In this document: positions 27,867 through 34,792 of the stretch, piece after piece | How the letters are laid out: every line of letters starts with the position of its first letter | Numbering within the stretch: the first letter of the stretch is position 1 | NCBI GenBank assembly: GCA_002842735.1 | Contig: PHEB01000016.1 | Coordinates: 1 to 47,559 of the forward strand | DNA: 47,559 bases | Reading direction: 5' to 3' | Source of the DNA: Alphaproteobacteria bacterium HGW-Alphaproteobacteria-7 | GTDB taxonomy: Bacteria; Pseudomonadota; Alphaproteobacteria; Sphingomonadales; Sphingomonadaceae | Program-made: the position numbers and the translations under genes | Notes under the pieces: model-generated | What the model saw: the letters and a program-made list of their open reading frames with translations, nothing else | Told to the model about the DNA's origin: nothing | Database searches by the model: none

Positions 27867-27964
27867 CGTCATTGCGAGGAGCCGCAGGCGACGTGGCAAT
27901 CCAGAGCGTATCGCAATCCGTTCTGGATTGCTTCCCCCGGGTCAGGCCCCGGGTCGCAATGACG
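27867..27964. repeat. Palindromic repeat overlapping the 3' end of ribF
   Basis: Outer arms CGTCATTGCGA (27867-27877) and TCGCAATGACG (27954-27964). Inner arms GGCAATCCAGA (27894-27904) and TCTGGATTGC (27922-27931). An extra CCCGGG...CCCGGG hairpin lies near 27936-27953. It sits between ileS and ribF and supplies the last roughly eight codons and the stop of ribF. Confidence 0.88.
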
Positions 27965-28889
27965 AAGAGAGAAGGCGCCGCGCCCGTTCGCAATCCTTGT
28001 CCATCTGCGCCATCAGCGCCTCAAGACTGTCAAACTTCGCCTCGCCGCGCAGGTAGTGGTGGAAGGCGACTTCGATTTCCTGCCCATACAGATCGCCGGA
28101 GAAATCGAAGAAATAGGGCTCCAGCAGCTCCTTGGGCGGGGTGAACTGCGGGCGGATACCGATATTGGCCGCGCCTTGCAAAACTTCGCCGGTCGCCAGA
28201 ATCCGGCCTGTTGCGGCGTAAATGCCGTATTTGGGGCGCAGATAGCTATCGATGGCGAGGTTGGCTGTGGGATAGCCGATGGTGCGCCCGCGTTTGTCGC
28301 CGTGTTCGACAATCCCGCGAATCGCGAACGGCCGGGTCAGCAGCGATGCGGCAAGCTGCGGATCACCATCGCGCAGCGCCGCGCGGATATTGCTGGAGGA
28401 AACGACCTCTCCGCCATCCGCCACCGGATCGACCACCCGCGATTGCAGCCCCAATTCGCCGCCGAGCCTGCGCAGCAGCGCGACATTGCCCTTGGCATGC
28501 CTGCCAAAGGTGAAATCGCCCCCCGTCACCACCCCGTGGGCGCCGAAACGGTCAATCAGGATGCGGGTGATGAAATCCTCGGCGCTGGTTCCGGCCAATT
28601 CGGCATCGAAATGGAACACCAGCATCGCGGTTGCGCCAGCGGCCAGGTACAATTCCTGCCGCTGTTCCAATGTCGTCAGCCGGAACGGCGGCACATCGGG
28701 GCGGAAAAACTCCACCGGGTGCGGATCGAAAGTGGCGATGATGCTGGGGCGGCCCTCCGCCTGCGCCCAACGGATCGCCCCGCCCGCGACCGCCTGATGG
28801 CCGCGATGGAACCCGTCAAAATTGCCGAGCGCAATCACCGCGCCGTGCAAGGCGTCGGGAACGGGATCGCGATGATCGAGCCAGCGCAT
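27942..28889 (-). CDS. ribF: Bifunctional riboflavin kinase / FAD synthetase
   Basis: Converts riboflavin to FMN and then FAD. The 315 residues comprise an N-terminal FAD synthetase domain ('VIALGNFDGFHRGHQAV', 'FDPHPVEFF', 'GGDFTFGRHAKGN', 'VSSSNIRAALRDGD') and a C-terminal flavokinase domain ('KRGRTIGYPTANLAID', 'YGIYAATGRI', 'LEPYFFDFSGDLYGQEIEVAF'). The final residues 'SSLRPGA' and the TGA stop come from a palindromic repeat, so the original C-terminus was probably different. The ATG at 28889 shares one base with the folA stop (TGATG). Confidence 0.96.
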   Translation of the reverse strand: MRWLDHRDPVPDALHGAVIALGNFDGFHRGHQAVAGGAIRWAQAEGRPSIIATFDPHPVEFFRPDVPPFRLTTLEQRQELYLAAGATAMLVFHFDAELAGTSAEDFITRILIDRFGAHGVVTGGDFTFGRHAKGNVALLRRLGGELGLQSRVVDPVADGGEVVSSSNIRAALRDGDPQLAASLLTRPFAIRGIVEHGDKRGRTIGYPTANLAIDSYLRPKYGIYAATGRILATGEVLQGAANIGIRPQFTPPKELLEPYFFDFSGDLYGQEIEVAFHHYLRGEAKFDSLEALMAQMDKDCERARRLLSSSLRPGA

Positions 28890-29404
28890 CAGGCGCGCCC
28901 TCTGCGCAAGGTCAGGAACGAGAACGCGGGCTGCGCGCCGTCCGCCGCATGATCCTCACGCGCGGTCAGCACCCATCCGCGCCCCGGTTCGGCCATGAAG
29001 GTATCGCCGGGGTAATCCGCGTGAATTTGGGTGAGTTCGATCCGGTCGGCCATCGGCATGAACAGATCATAGATTGCCGCCCCGCCGATTACCGCGATTT
29101 CGCCGCTGTCATTGCCCTGTGCAGCCAGCGCCAGCGCCTGATCGACCGATCCGGCCAGCTCTGCGCCCTCAGCGGCAAAGCCATCGCGGCGCGACAGCAC
29201 GATATGGCGACGACCAGGGAGCAGGCCGGGCAGGCTTTCAAAGGTCTTGCGCCCCATCACCATCGGCTTGCCAATGGTCAGCGCCTTGAACCGTTTCAGA
29301 TCGGCGGGCAGACGCCACGGCAGGGTGCCGTTATTGCCAATCGCGCCATTGGCGGCGCGCGCATAGATCAGGACGATTTCAGGGGTCACAACCACCTTGT
29401 TCAT
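28889..29404 (-). CDS. folA: Dihydrofolate reductase
   Basis: Reduces dihydrofolate to tetrahydrofolate with NADPH. At 171 residues it is of normal size. Motifs: 'ARAANGAIGNNGTLPWRLPA' (substrate loop, with 'LPWRLPADLKRFKALT'), 'KPMVMGRKTFESL' (cofactor site), 'RRHIVLSR' and 'IAVIGGAAIYDLFMPMADR'. The acidic residue that normally follows 'WxLP' is Asp in 'PADLKRF'. The ATG at 29404 overlaps the purK stop (ATGA, 29401-29404). No thyA is adjacent. The gene lies in a tight leftward run purK-folA-ribF. Confidence 0.96.
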   Translation of the reverse strand: MNKVVVTPEIVLIYARAANGAIGNNGTLPWRLPADLKRFKALTIGKPMVMGRKTFESLPGLLPGRRHIVLSRRDGFAAEGAELAGSVDQALALAAQGNDSGEIAVIGGAAIYDLFMPMADRIELTQIHADYPGDTFMAEPGRGWVLTAREDHAADGAQPAFSFLTLRRGRA

Positions 29405-30471
29405 GTCAATGCGTGTCCAACACGGGTGACATGGCCCATCTTGCGTCCATCGCGCGCTTCACGCTTGCCATAAAGGTGCAGGTGCGGTTCGCCCGGCTCG
29501 GACAGAATCTGGTGGGCTGTCAGCGCATCCTCACCGACAATGTTGCGTAATTCGATCGCGGCAAAGCGGGTAACGGTGCCGCCCAGCGGCAGCCCGCAGA
29601 TCGCGCGGATGTGGTTTTCAAACTGGCTGGTGGCCGCGCCTTCGATGGTCCAGTGACCTGAATTGTGCACCCTTGGGGCCATTTCGTTGAACACCGGCCC
29701 GTCCCGCGTGGCGAAAAACTCCAGCGTCAGCACCCCGACATAACCCAAAGCATTGGCGGTCTTGGCGGCGAGTTCGCGCGCGGCGGGCACCTGCGCTTCG
29801 ACCAGCGCGCCAGCGGGCAGGATCGCGCGGGTCAGCATCCCGCCATCATGCAGGTTCGCTGTCGAATCCCAGAACCGGATGGAGCCATCGCGCCCGCGCA
29901 CCAAGATCACCGAAAATTCGGTTTCGTAAGTGACGAAGCCTTCGTAGATGCACGGAACGCCGGGGAACCGCACCCCGCTTGCTTCCAATGCCGATCGCAC
30001 CCGCCATTGGCCCTTGCCGTCATAGCCATCGCGTGCAGTCTTGAGGATGCCGGGGGTGCCGACAGCGGTGATCGCGGCGGCGAAATCCTCCGCGCTTTCA
30101 ACCCGTGCATAGGGGGCTGGTATAGCGCCAAGATCGGCGACGAAGCGTTTTTCAGCAAGCCGATCCTGCGCCACCTCCAGCGCGCGCGGCGGGCAGGCGA
30201 GCAATGGCTCGGGGATGGCAGCTACAGCGGCGAGCGGGACGTTTTCGAACTCCCACGTCACCACATCGCAGCGGTCGGCGAAATCGGCGAGCGCTGCGGC
30301 ATCGTCCCAATCGGCGGTGATGAAGGCGCTGCAGGCATCGGCCGCGACATTATCGCCATCGGGCGCGTAGCCGATTACCCGATAACCCAATTGCAACGCG
30401 GCCACAGCCAGCATCCGGCCCAATTGGCCGCCGCCGAGAATGCCGATGGTTGAGCCTGCTGCAAGCGCCAA
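29401..30471 (-). CDS. purK: 5-(carboxyamino)imidazole ribonucleotide synthase
   Basis: ATP-grasp enzyme that carboxylates AIR to N5-CAIR in purine synthesis, the partner of PurE. Signatures: 'IGILGGGQLGRMLAVAA', 'VVTWEFENVPL', 'ILKTARDGYDGKGQWRV' and 'EFFATRDGPVFNEMAPRVHNSGHWTIEG'. The start is uncertain. The TTG at 30471 lies 7 nt after GGGG and gives the family-like start 'ALAAGSTIGILGG' (356 residues). An upstream ATG at 30531 would add 20 residues encoded entirely by a palindromic repeat and has no ribosome site. purE lies just upstream on the same strand, with the repeat in between. Confidence 0.93.
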   Translation of the reverse strand: MALAAGSTIGILGGGQLGRMLAVAALQLGYRVIGYAPDGDNVAADACSAFITADWDDAAALADFADRCDVVTWEFENVPLAAVAAIPEPLLACPPRALEVAQDRLAEKRFVADLGAIPAPYARVESAEDFAAAITAVGTPGILKTARDGYDGKGQWRVRSALEASGVRFPGVPCIYEGFVTYETEFSVILVRGRDGSIRFWDSTANLHDGGMLTRAILPAGALVEAQVPAARELAAKTANALGYVGVLTLEFFATRDGPVFNEMAPRVHNSGHWTIEGAATSQFENHIRAICGLPLGGTVTRFAAIELRNIVGEDALTAHQILSEPGEPHLHLYGKREARDGRKMGHVTRVGHALT

Positions 30472-30481
30472 ACTGTTTACC

Positions 30482-30571
30482 CCGTTCGCCCCAAGCCTGT
30501 CGAAGGGCTGACCTTCTGCGGCGCGGTGCATAAAGAAAAATGCCGGGCCTCGACAAGCTCAGCCCGAACGG
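30482..30571. repeat. Palindromic repeat pair (TCGACAAGCTCAG family) between purE and purK
   Basis: Two inverted units. Unit one (30482-30510) contains CCGTTCG and CCTGTCGAAGGGC. Unit two (30547-30571) contains CTCGACAAGCTCAG and CCCGAACGG. Local stems are GCCC...GGGC (30488-30508) and GGGC (30545-30548) ... GCCC (30562-30565). These are swapped versions of the same stem, as in the etfB-etfA copy. Confidence 0.85.
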
Positions 30572-30580
30572 TTGTCGTCG

Positions 30581-31072
30581 TCAATCTACCGGCACCTCGG
30601 CCACGGCGGCGCTTTTGGCGGCGCGCCAATCCTGCAAGCGTTCGGACAGACCCTCATCAGACAGGGCGAGGATCGCGGCGGCGAGTAGCCCGGCGTTTTT
30701 CGCGCCCGCCTCACCAATCGCCAGCGTGCCGACGGGCACCCCGGCGGGCATCTGCACGATCGAGAGCAGGCTATCCATGCCGCTCAAAGCCTTGGATTGC
30801 ACCGGCACGCCCAGCACCGGCAGGTGCGTCATGCTGGCGATCATGCCCGGCAGATGCGCCGCGCCGCCCGCGCCTGCGATGATGACATCGAAGCCTTCGC
30901 CCTCGGCGCCCTTGGCAAAGGCGGCCATCCGGTCAGGCGTGCGATGCGCCGAGGTGATCCGCGCCTCATACGGCACTTCAAGTTCATCGAGCACTTCGGC
31001 GGCAGCCTTCATGGTTGGCCAGTCTGACTGGCTGCCCATCACGATGGCGACACGTCCCCCGGTCATTTCCAT
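30581..31072 (-). CDS. purE: N5-carboxyaminoimidazole ribonucleotide mutase
   Basis: Converts N5-CAIR to CAIR, following PurK. The 163 residues are typical of class I PurE. Motifs: '[17 protein letters not shown]', '[13 protein letters not shown]', '[18 protein letters not shown]' and '[17 protein letters not shown]'. The family's substrate-binding 'SDWxTM' and catalytic His of 'SAHRTP' are both present. I chose ATG 31072, which has AAGGA about 8 nt upstream. A GTG at 31075 overlapping the gpmA stop and an ATG at 31066 are alternatives. It forms a leftward unit with gpmA upstream and purK downstream. Confidence 0.96.
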   Translation of the reverse strand: MEMTGGRVAIVMGSQSDWPTMKAAAEVLDELEVPYEARITSAHRTPDRMAAFAKGAEGEGFDVIIAGAGGAAHLPGMIASMTHLPVLGVPVQSKALSGMDSLLSIVQMPAGVPVGTLAIGEAGAKNAGLLAAAILALSDEGLSERLQDWRAAKSAAVAEVPVD

Positions 31073-31758
31073 CACGCGTCCTTCAGATAGTAGCGCGTCC
31101 CCGGCACCATATTGGCATCAAAATCATAGATGATCGGCTGGCCGGTGGGAATTTCCAGCCCGGTGATGTCGTCATCCGAAATGCCCGACAGGTGCTTGAC
31201 CAGCGCGCGCAGGGAATTGCCGTGGGCGGAGATGATTACCGTTTCGCCGCTGGCGAGCACGGGGAGGATCGCAGCCTCCCAATAGGGCAGCACGCGCTCA
31301 ATCGTCAGCTTCAGGCTTTCGGTCTGTGGAATGGCGATCCCGGCATAGCGCGGGTCAGCCGCGAGATCATAGGCGCTGCCCGGTTCCAGCGGCGGCGGCG
31401 GCACATCGAAACTGCGGCGCCAGATGTGTACCTGTTCATCGCCGTGTTTCTCGCGCGTTTCCTGCTTGTCGAGCCCGGTCAGCCCGCCATAGTGGCGTTC
31501 GTTCAGCCGCCAGTCCTTGACCTCGGGGATCCACAGCCGCCCGGCTTGTTCCAGCGCCAGATGCAATGTGCGGATCGCGCGGGTCTGCACCGATGTGAAG
31601 GCGCGGGTTGGCAGCACGCCCTTTTCTTTCAGCAGCGCGCCTGCGGCTTTCGCCTCGGCCACGCCCTGATCGGTCAGGTCAACGTCCCACCAGCCGGTGA
31701 AGCGGTTTTCGAGGTTCCACTGGCTCTGGCCGTGGCGAACGAGGATGAGCTTGGGCAT
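31072..31758 (-). CDS. gpmA: 2,3-bisphosphoglycerate-dependent phosphoglycerate mutase
   Basis: Interconverts 3- and 2-phosphoglycerate in glycolysis and gluconeogenesis. The 228 residues carry the phosphohistidine motif '[18 protein letters not shown]', '[10 protein letters not shown]', '[17 protein letters not shown]' and the second catalytic His in '[15 protein letters not shown]'. The length and the 'ERHYG' block identify the dPGM type rather than a generic histidine phosphatase. It is the first gene of the gpmA-purE-purK run, an unusual glycolysis/purine pairing probably reflecting operon packing only. Confidence 0.96.
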   Translation of the reverse strand: MPKLILVRHGQSQWNLENRFTGWWDVDLTDQGVAEAKAAGALLKEKGVLPTRAFTSVQTRAIRTLHLALEQAGRLWIPEVKDWRLNERHYGGLTGLDKQETREKHGDEQVHIWRRSFDVPPPPLEPGSAYDLAADPRYAGIAIPQTESLKLTIERVLPYWEAAILPVLASGETVIISAHGNSLRALVKHLSGISDDDITGLEIPTGQPIIYDFDANMVPGTRYYLKDA

Positions 31759-31813
31759 TTTTTCTCCGGGGTTCCGAGCCGCCCACTCCTTTAATCAGAA
31801 TACAGCGCGGGGG

Positions 31814-31981
31814 TTAGCTTTCGTCAGCGCGATTGGGAAGGGTTTCTATCGGCGCAGCGTTCGAATCGACCCCGGCACCCTCAACCGCGCGCGTCTGCGC
31901 CTTCCTGCGCCGCAGGTTTTCGCGCAGCTTGGCAGCGAGACGCGCCTCTCGGGACATATTCTTGCGAGGGTCTTCACTCAT
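31814..31981 (-). CDS. Small basic conserved-looking protein
   Basis: A 55-residue protein from the ATG at 31981. The first half is strongly basic and helical ('MSREARLAAKLRENLRRRKAQ'). The second half is acidic and probably disordered ('GAGVDSNAAPIETLPNRADES'). I believe short proteins with this 'REARLAAKLRENLRRRK' core are common in sphingomonads, but no function is known to me. An RNA- or membrane-surface-binding role is only suggested by charge. It lies between gpmA and tRNA-Thr, with 55 nt to gpmA. Confidence 0.65.
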   Translation of the reverse strand: MSEDPRKNMSREARLAAKLRENLRRRKAQTRAVEGAGVDSNAAPIETLPNRADES

Positions 31982-32024
31982 GCGCAACCCATTGCCGTTA
32001 GTTGGCCTCACCATCAACCCCCGC

Positions 32025-32052
32025 TTGACATTGCAGGGGAGCGCGACAATAG
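32025..32052 (+). promoter_or_regulatory. tRNA-Thr promoter
   Basis: A perfect -35 TTGACA (32025-32030), 16 nt, then CAATAG (32047-32052) as the -10. The expected transcription start is about 10 nt ahead of the tRNA at 32070. Confidence 0.6.
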
Positions 32053-32069
32053 CGCGCGCCTGATCCGGC

Positions 32070-32144
32070 GCTGCTGTAGCTCAGTGGTAGAGCGCACCCT
32101 TGGTAAGGGTGAGGTCGGGAGTTCAATCCTCCCCAGCAGCACCA
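32070..32144 (+). tRNA. tRNA-Thr (anticodon GGT)
   Basis: The acceptor stem GCTGCTG pairs with CAGCAGC (32134-32140). The D arm is GCTC-AGTGGTA-GAGC. The anticodon arm is CACCC-TTGGTAA-GGGTG, with anticodon GGT. The T arm contains GTTCAATC. CCA is encoded (32142-32144). No intron or mismatch was noticed. Confidence 0.96.
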
Positions 32145-32246
32145 TTTTCCAGACATTCAGGTGAGCGTCGGTCCCCGAAAGCCCTCAGAGGTATTTTCGA
32201 AGGTTGCGCAGACGCGTTTGGGGCGACCCTTGCCCCCATCAACCCC

Positions 32247-33275
32247 TCACGCGATCCGATGCTCGCCTTTGATCCACCGCACCGTGCCAGAACTAGCGCG
32301 CATCACCACGCTTTCGGTGGTCATATAGACCTCACCCGTCAGGCGGCGGCGGCGCTTTACTCCGTCGAGCAGCGAACCAGACGTGACCCCGGTCGCCGCG
32401 AAGATGCAGTCACCTTTCGCCAGATCTTCCAGCTTGTAGATGCGATTGAGATCCGTGATCCCCCACTTCTTCGCGCGGGCTTTTTCATCATCGTTGCGGA
32501 ACACCAGCCGCCCGTTGAACTGCCCGCCGACGCAGCGCAAAGCCGCCGCCGCGAGCACGCCTTCGGGCGCGCCGCCTTGGCCCATATACATATCGATGGT
32601 GGTTTCCTCGTCCGTCACCGCGATCACGCCTGCCACATCGCCATCGCCGATCAACACCACGCCGCAGCCGATCCCGCGCAGTTCCGCGATCAGTTCAAAA
32701 TGGCGCGGGCGATCGAGCACGCAGACATTGATCTCGGACGGCTTCACCCCCTTGGCCGCCGCCACCGCCATCACATTTTCGGTCGCGGATTTGGCGAGGT
32801 CGATAATGCCTTCGGGATAGCCGGGGCCGACCGCCAGCTTGTCCATGTAAACGTCAGGCGCGTTCAATAGGCAGCCCTTTTCCGCCGCCGCCAGCACAGC
32901 CAGCGCATTCGGGCCGGCCTTGGCGGTGATGGTGGTGCCTTCGAGCGGATCGAGCGCGATGTCGATCTGCGGCCCTTTGCCGATGCCGACCTTTTCGCCG
33001 ATGAACAGCATCGGCGCTTCGTCACGCTCGCCTTCGCCGATCACCACGGTGCCATCCATATAAAGATTGTCGAAGGCGCGGCGCATCGCTTCGACCGCGG
33101 CGGCATCGGCAGCCTTTTCATCGCCGCGCCCGATCAATTGCGCCGCGGCAATCGCGGCTGCTTCGGTGACGCGCACCAGTTCAAGCACCAGCACGCGCTG
33201 GATAGCGTTGTCATCTGGGGCTTGCCCCACACCTTGATTGGCGGCGTTGCGGTCGGTATCGGTTGACGGGTTCAT
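32247..33275 (-). CDS. glpX: Class II fructose-1,6-bisphosphatase
   Basis: Hydrolyses fructose 1,6-bisphosphate in gluconeogenesis (GlpX type); 342 residues from the ATG at 33275, which gives 'MNPSTDTDRN'. The metal and substrate motifs are 'VVIGEGERDEAPMLFIGE', 'DIALDPLEGTTITAKAG', 'APDVYMDKLAVGPGYP', 'TDEETTIDMYMGQGGAPEGVL' and 'GQFNGRLVF'. An upstream in-frame start at 33308 is less likely. In many alphaproteobacteria glpX directly follows hom. Here about 1.4 kb with two opposite-strand genes separates them, which suggests an insertion. Confidence 0.95.
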   Translation of the reverse strand: MNPSTDTDRNAANQGVGQAPDDNAIQRVLVLELVRVTEAAAIAAAQLIGRGDEKAADAAAVEAMRRAFDNLYMDGTVVIGEGERDEAPMLFIGEKVGIGKGPQIDIALDPLEGTTITAKAGPNALAVLAAAEKGCLLNAPDVYMDKLAVGPGYPEGIIDLAKSATENVMAVAAAKGVKPSEINVCVLDRPRHFELIAELRGIGCGVVLIGDGDVAGVIAVTDEETTIDMYMGQGGAPEGVLAAAALRCVGGQFNGRLVFRNDDEKARAKKWGITDLNRIYKLEDLAKGDCIFAATGVTSGSLLDGVKRRRRLTGEVYMTTESVVMRASSGTVRWIKGEHRIA

Positions 33276-33353
33276 GCGCAATTCAGCCTCTTTTCGCTCT
33301 GGTGCCACAAGTCATGGGACGCCAGATTTCGGATCGCCCTGGCGCATAGGCTG

Positions 33354-34016
33354 ATGGAGACGGGTTTGTCGAGCAATGCCACGCCCGTCGTGCCGGGTTT
33401 GCGTAACGTCATGGCCAGTTTCAGCCTTTCAGGTTTGGGGCTGGTGATGGCTATGCCATTGGCCGCACAGGATGACACCGCCGCGACAGCGCCCGCCGCC
33501 GAAACGCCGCCACCACCGGACCCTACGCCACTGGCCCCACCGCCGCGCCCGCGCATCAATGTGCTGGTCACAGTGCCGCGCGGTGAGGTCAATCAGGCAC
33601 AGGTGCTCGAATGCGAAGACCGCGCCGATGCTGGCACGATCAGCGGGGAAATCGTGGTGTGCCGCCAGATCGGTGATGATGGCAGCAATTCCTTGAGCGG
33701 TAGCCGCACTGCAGCGCAGAAACGCTATGCTGAAGAAACCGCGTTCAAGGACATCCCGCGTGCGCCAGACTTCATCCTCGATTGCAAGGATCAAGGCAAT
33801 CCGTTTGGCTGCATTGGCCTTGGCAAGGCGCCGCCGCCCGCGTTGCTGATCGATGTCACCGCGCTGCCCAAGGCTCCACCGGGCTCCGATGCAGACCGGA
33901 TCGCGCGCGGATTGCCGCCGCTGGGCCAGAACGGCGAGCTGACCGAGGAAGAGGAAAAGGCGCGGCGCGAGGCGGCGGGGATCAGGACGGTGGTTCCCCC
34001 GCGCGGGAAGAAATAG
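33354..34016 (+). CDS. Secreted protein with ECED/GEIVVCR motif (first of tandem paralogues)
   Basis: A 220-residue protein of unknown function. A long N-terminal segment ends in the hydrophobic 'SLSGLGLVMAMPLAAQD', consistent with export; the ATG at 33411 would give a more usual signal length. A Pro-rich linker 'ETPPPPDPTPLAPPPRPR' is followed by a domain with four cysteines: 'VLECEDRADAGTISGEIVVCRQ', 'SLSGSRTAAQKRYAEET', 'ILDCKDQGNPFGCIGLG' and 'GSDADRIARGLPPLG'. The next gene encodes a paralogue starting 1 nt after its stop. It lies divergent from glpX, inside the expected hom-glpX neighbourhood. It is probably periplasmic. Confidence 0.75.
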   Translation: METGLSSNATPVVPGLRNVMASFSLSGLGLVMAMPLAAQDDTAATAPAAETPPPPDPTPLAPPPRPRINVLVTVPRGEVNQAQVLECEDRADAGTISGEIVVCRQIGDDGSNSLSGSRTAAQKRYAEETAFKDIPRAPDFILDCKDQGNPFGCIGLGKAPPPALLIDVTALPKAPPGSDADRIARGLPPLGQNGELTEEEEKARREAAGIRTVVPPRGKK

Positions 34017-34017
34017 G

Positions 34018-34713
34018 GTGGCCCGCGCGCCGCATCTGTTCTGGCTTGGTATAGCTGCGGCGATGCTGCTGGCGGCCAACGCACCGCCCCGGTTTCCGCC
34101 TCCATTTCAGTCGCCCGCTTCGGCATCGCGCCTTCCGCCCCGACCAACGTCGCCGACGCCCGCGCCGGAACGCGTTCCGATCGATCTGGGGCCGGAGGAA
34201 CCGAGCGCCGCTCTGCCCGAACAGGTCGATATCCTCGTCCCGCCGCCCGCGCCCGAAGCGGCCAATGCGGCCTTGATCAAGGAGTGCGAAGACCAGCAGG
34301 AGGCGGGCGTGGTCGCGGGCGAAATCGTGGTGTGCCGCGCGTTGGAAACCGATACCTCGCAGCTCTACAGCGGCAGCCGTGAAGCGTGGCTGAAAGACTA
34401 TGCCGAACGCACGCAGAACGTAGGCACGATTGCACCGCCCGATGTGGCTGGCGAAGGCATTTTTCGCGGCCCGGCCACGATCAGCGGGCTGTGCTTCATC
34501 GGGCCTTGCCCTGATGAGCCTGTGCTGATGATTGATATCGAAGCGATCCCGCCGCCGCCTGCCGGGTCTGACGCGGAGCGGGTGGGGCAGGGGCTGGCCC
34601 CAGTCGAATCGAACAACGCGCCGCTATCGGACGATGCGCTGCGCCGGATCGAAGCGGAGTTGGGGTTGCCTGAGGTGGGCGAGGCTGAAACGCCCCCTTC
34701 AAAACCAATGTGA
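34018..34713 (+). CDS. Secreted protein with ECED/GEIVVCR motif (second of tandem paralogues)
   Basis: A 231-residue paralogue of the preceding protein, beginning with a GTG 1 nt after that stop. The signal is 'HLFWLGIAAAMLLAANA', then a Pro-rich linker. The shared domain shows 'LIKECEDQQEAGVVAGEIVVCRA', 'LYSGSREAWLKDYAERT', the Cys pair 'GLCFIGPCPDEP', 'LMIDIEAIPPPPAGSDAERVGQGL' and an acidic C-terminus. Cys spacing in the second half differs from the first paralogue. The TGA stop (34711-34713) lies within a palindromic repeat, so the original C-terminus may have been altered. Function is unknown; the pair suggests duplication followed by divergence. Confidence 0.75.
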   Translation: MARAPHLFWLGIAAAMLLAANAPPRFPPPFQSPASASRLPPRPTSPTPAPERVPIDLGPEEPSAALPEQVDILVPPPAPEAANAALIKECEDQQEAGVVAGEIVVCRALETDTSQLYSGSREAWLKDYAERTQNVGTIAPPDVAGEGIFRGPATISGLCFIGPCPDEPVLMIDIEAIPPPPAGSDAERVGQGLAPVESNNAPLSDDALRRIEAELGLPEVGEAETPPSKPM

Positions 34714-34787
34714 ATCCCCGCGCAGGCGGGGACCTCCATCGGTTTGGGGCTATATCGCCTGAGGTCCCCGCCTGCGCGGGGATTCAC
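34710..34787. repeat. Perfect 27-bp inverted repeat with internal hairpins between convergent genes
   Basis: Arms 34710-34736 and 34761-34787 are exact reverse complements with a 24-bp spacer. Each arm also folds internally as CCCCGC-GCAG-GCGGGG (the other arm CCCCGC-CTGC-GCGGGG), the hairpin seen in ileS at 26699-26718. It fills the gap between the secreted paralogue and hom and could terminate both transcripts. Confidence 0.92.
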
Positions 34788-34792
34788 AAATG

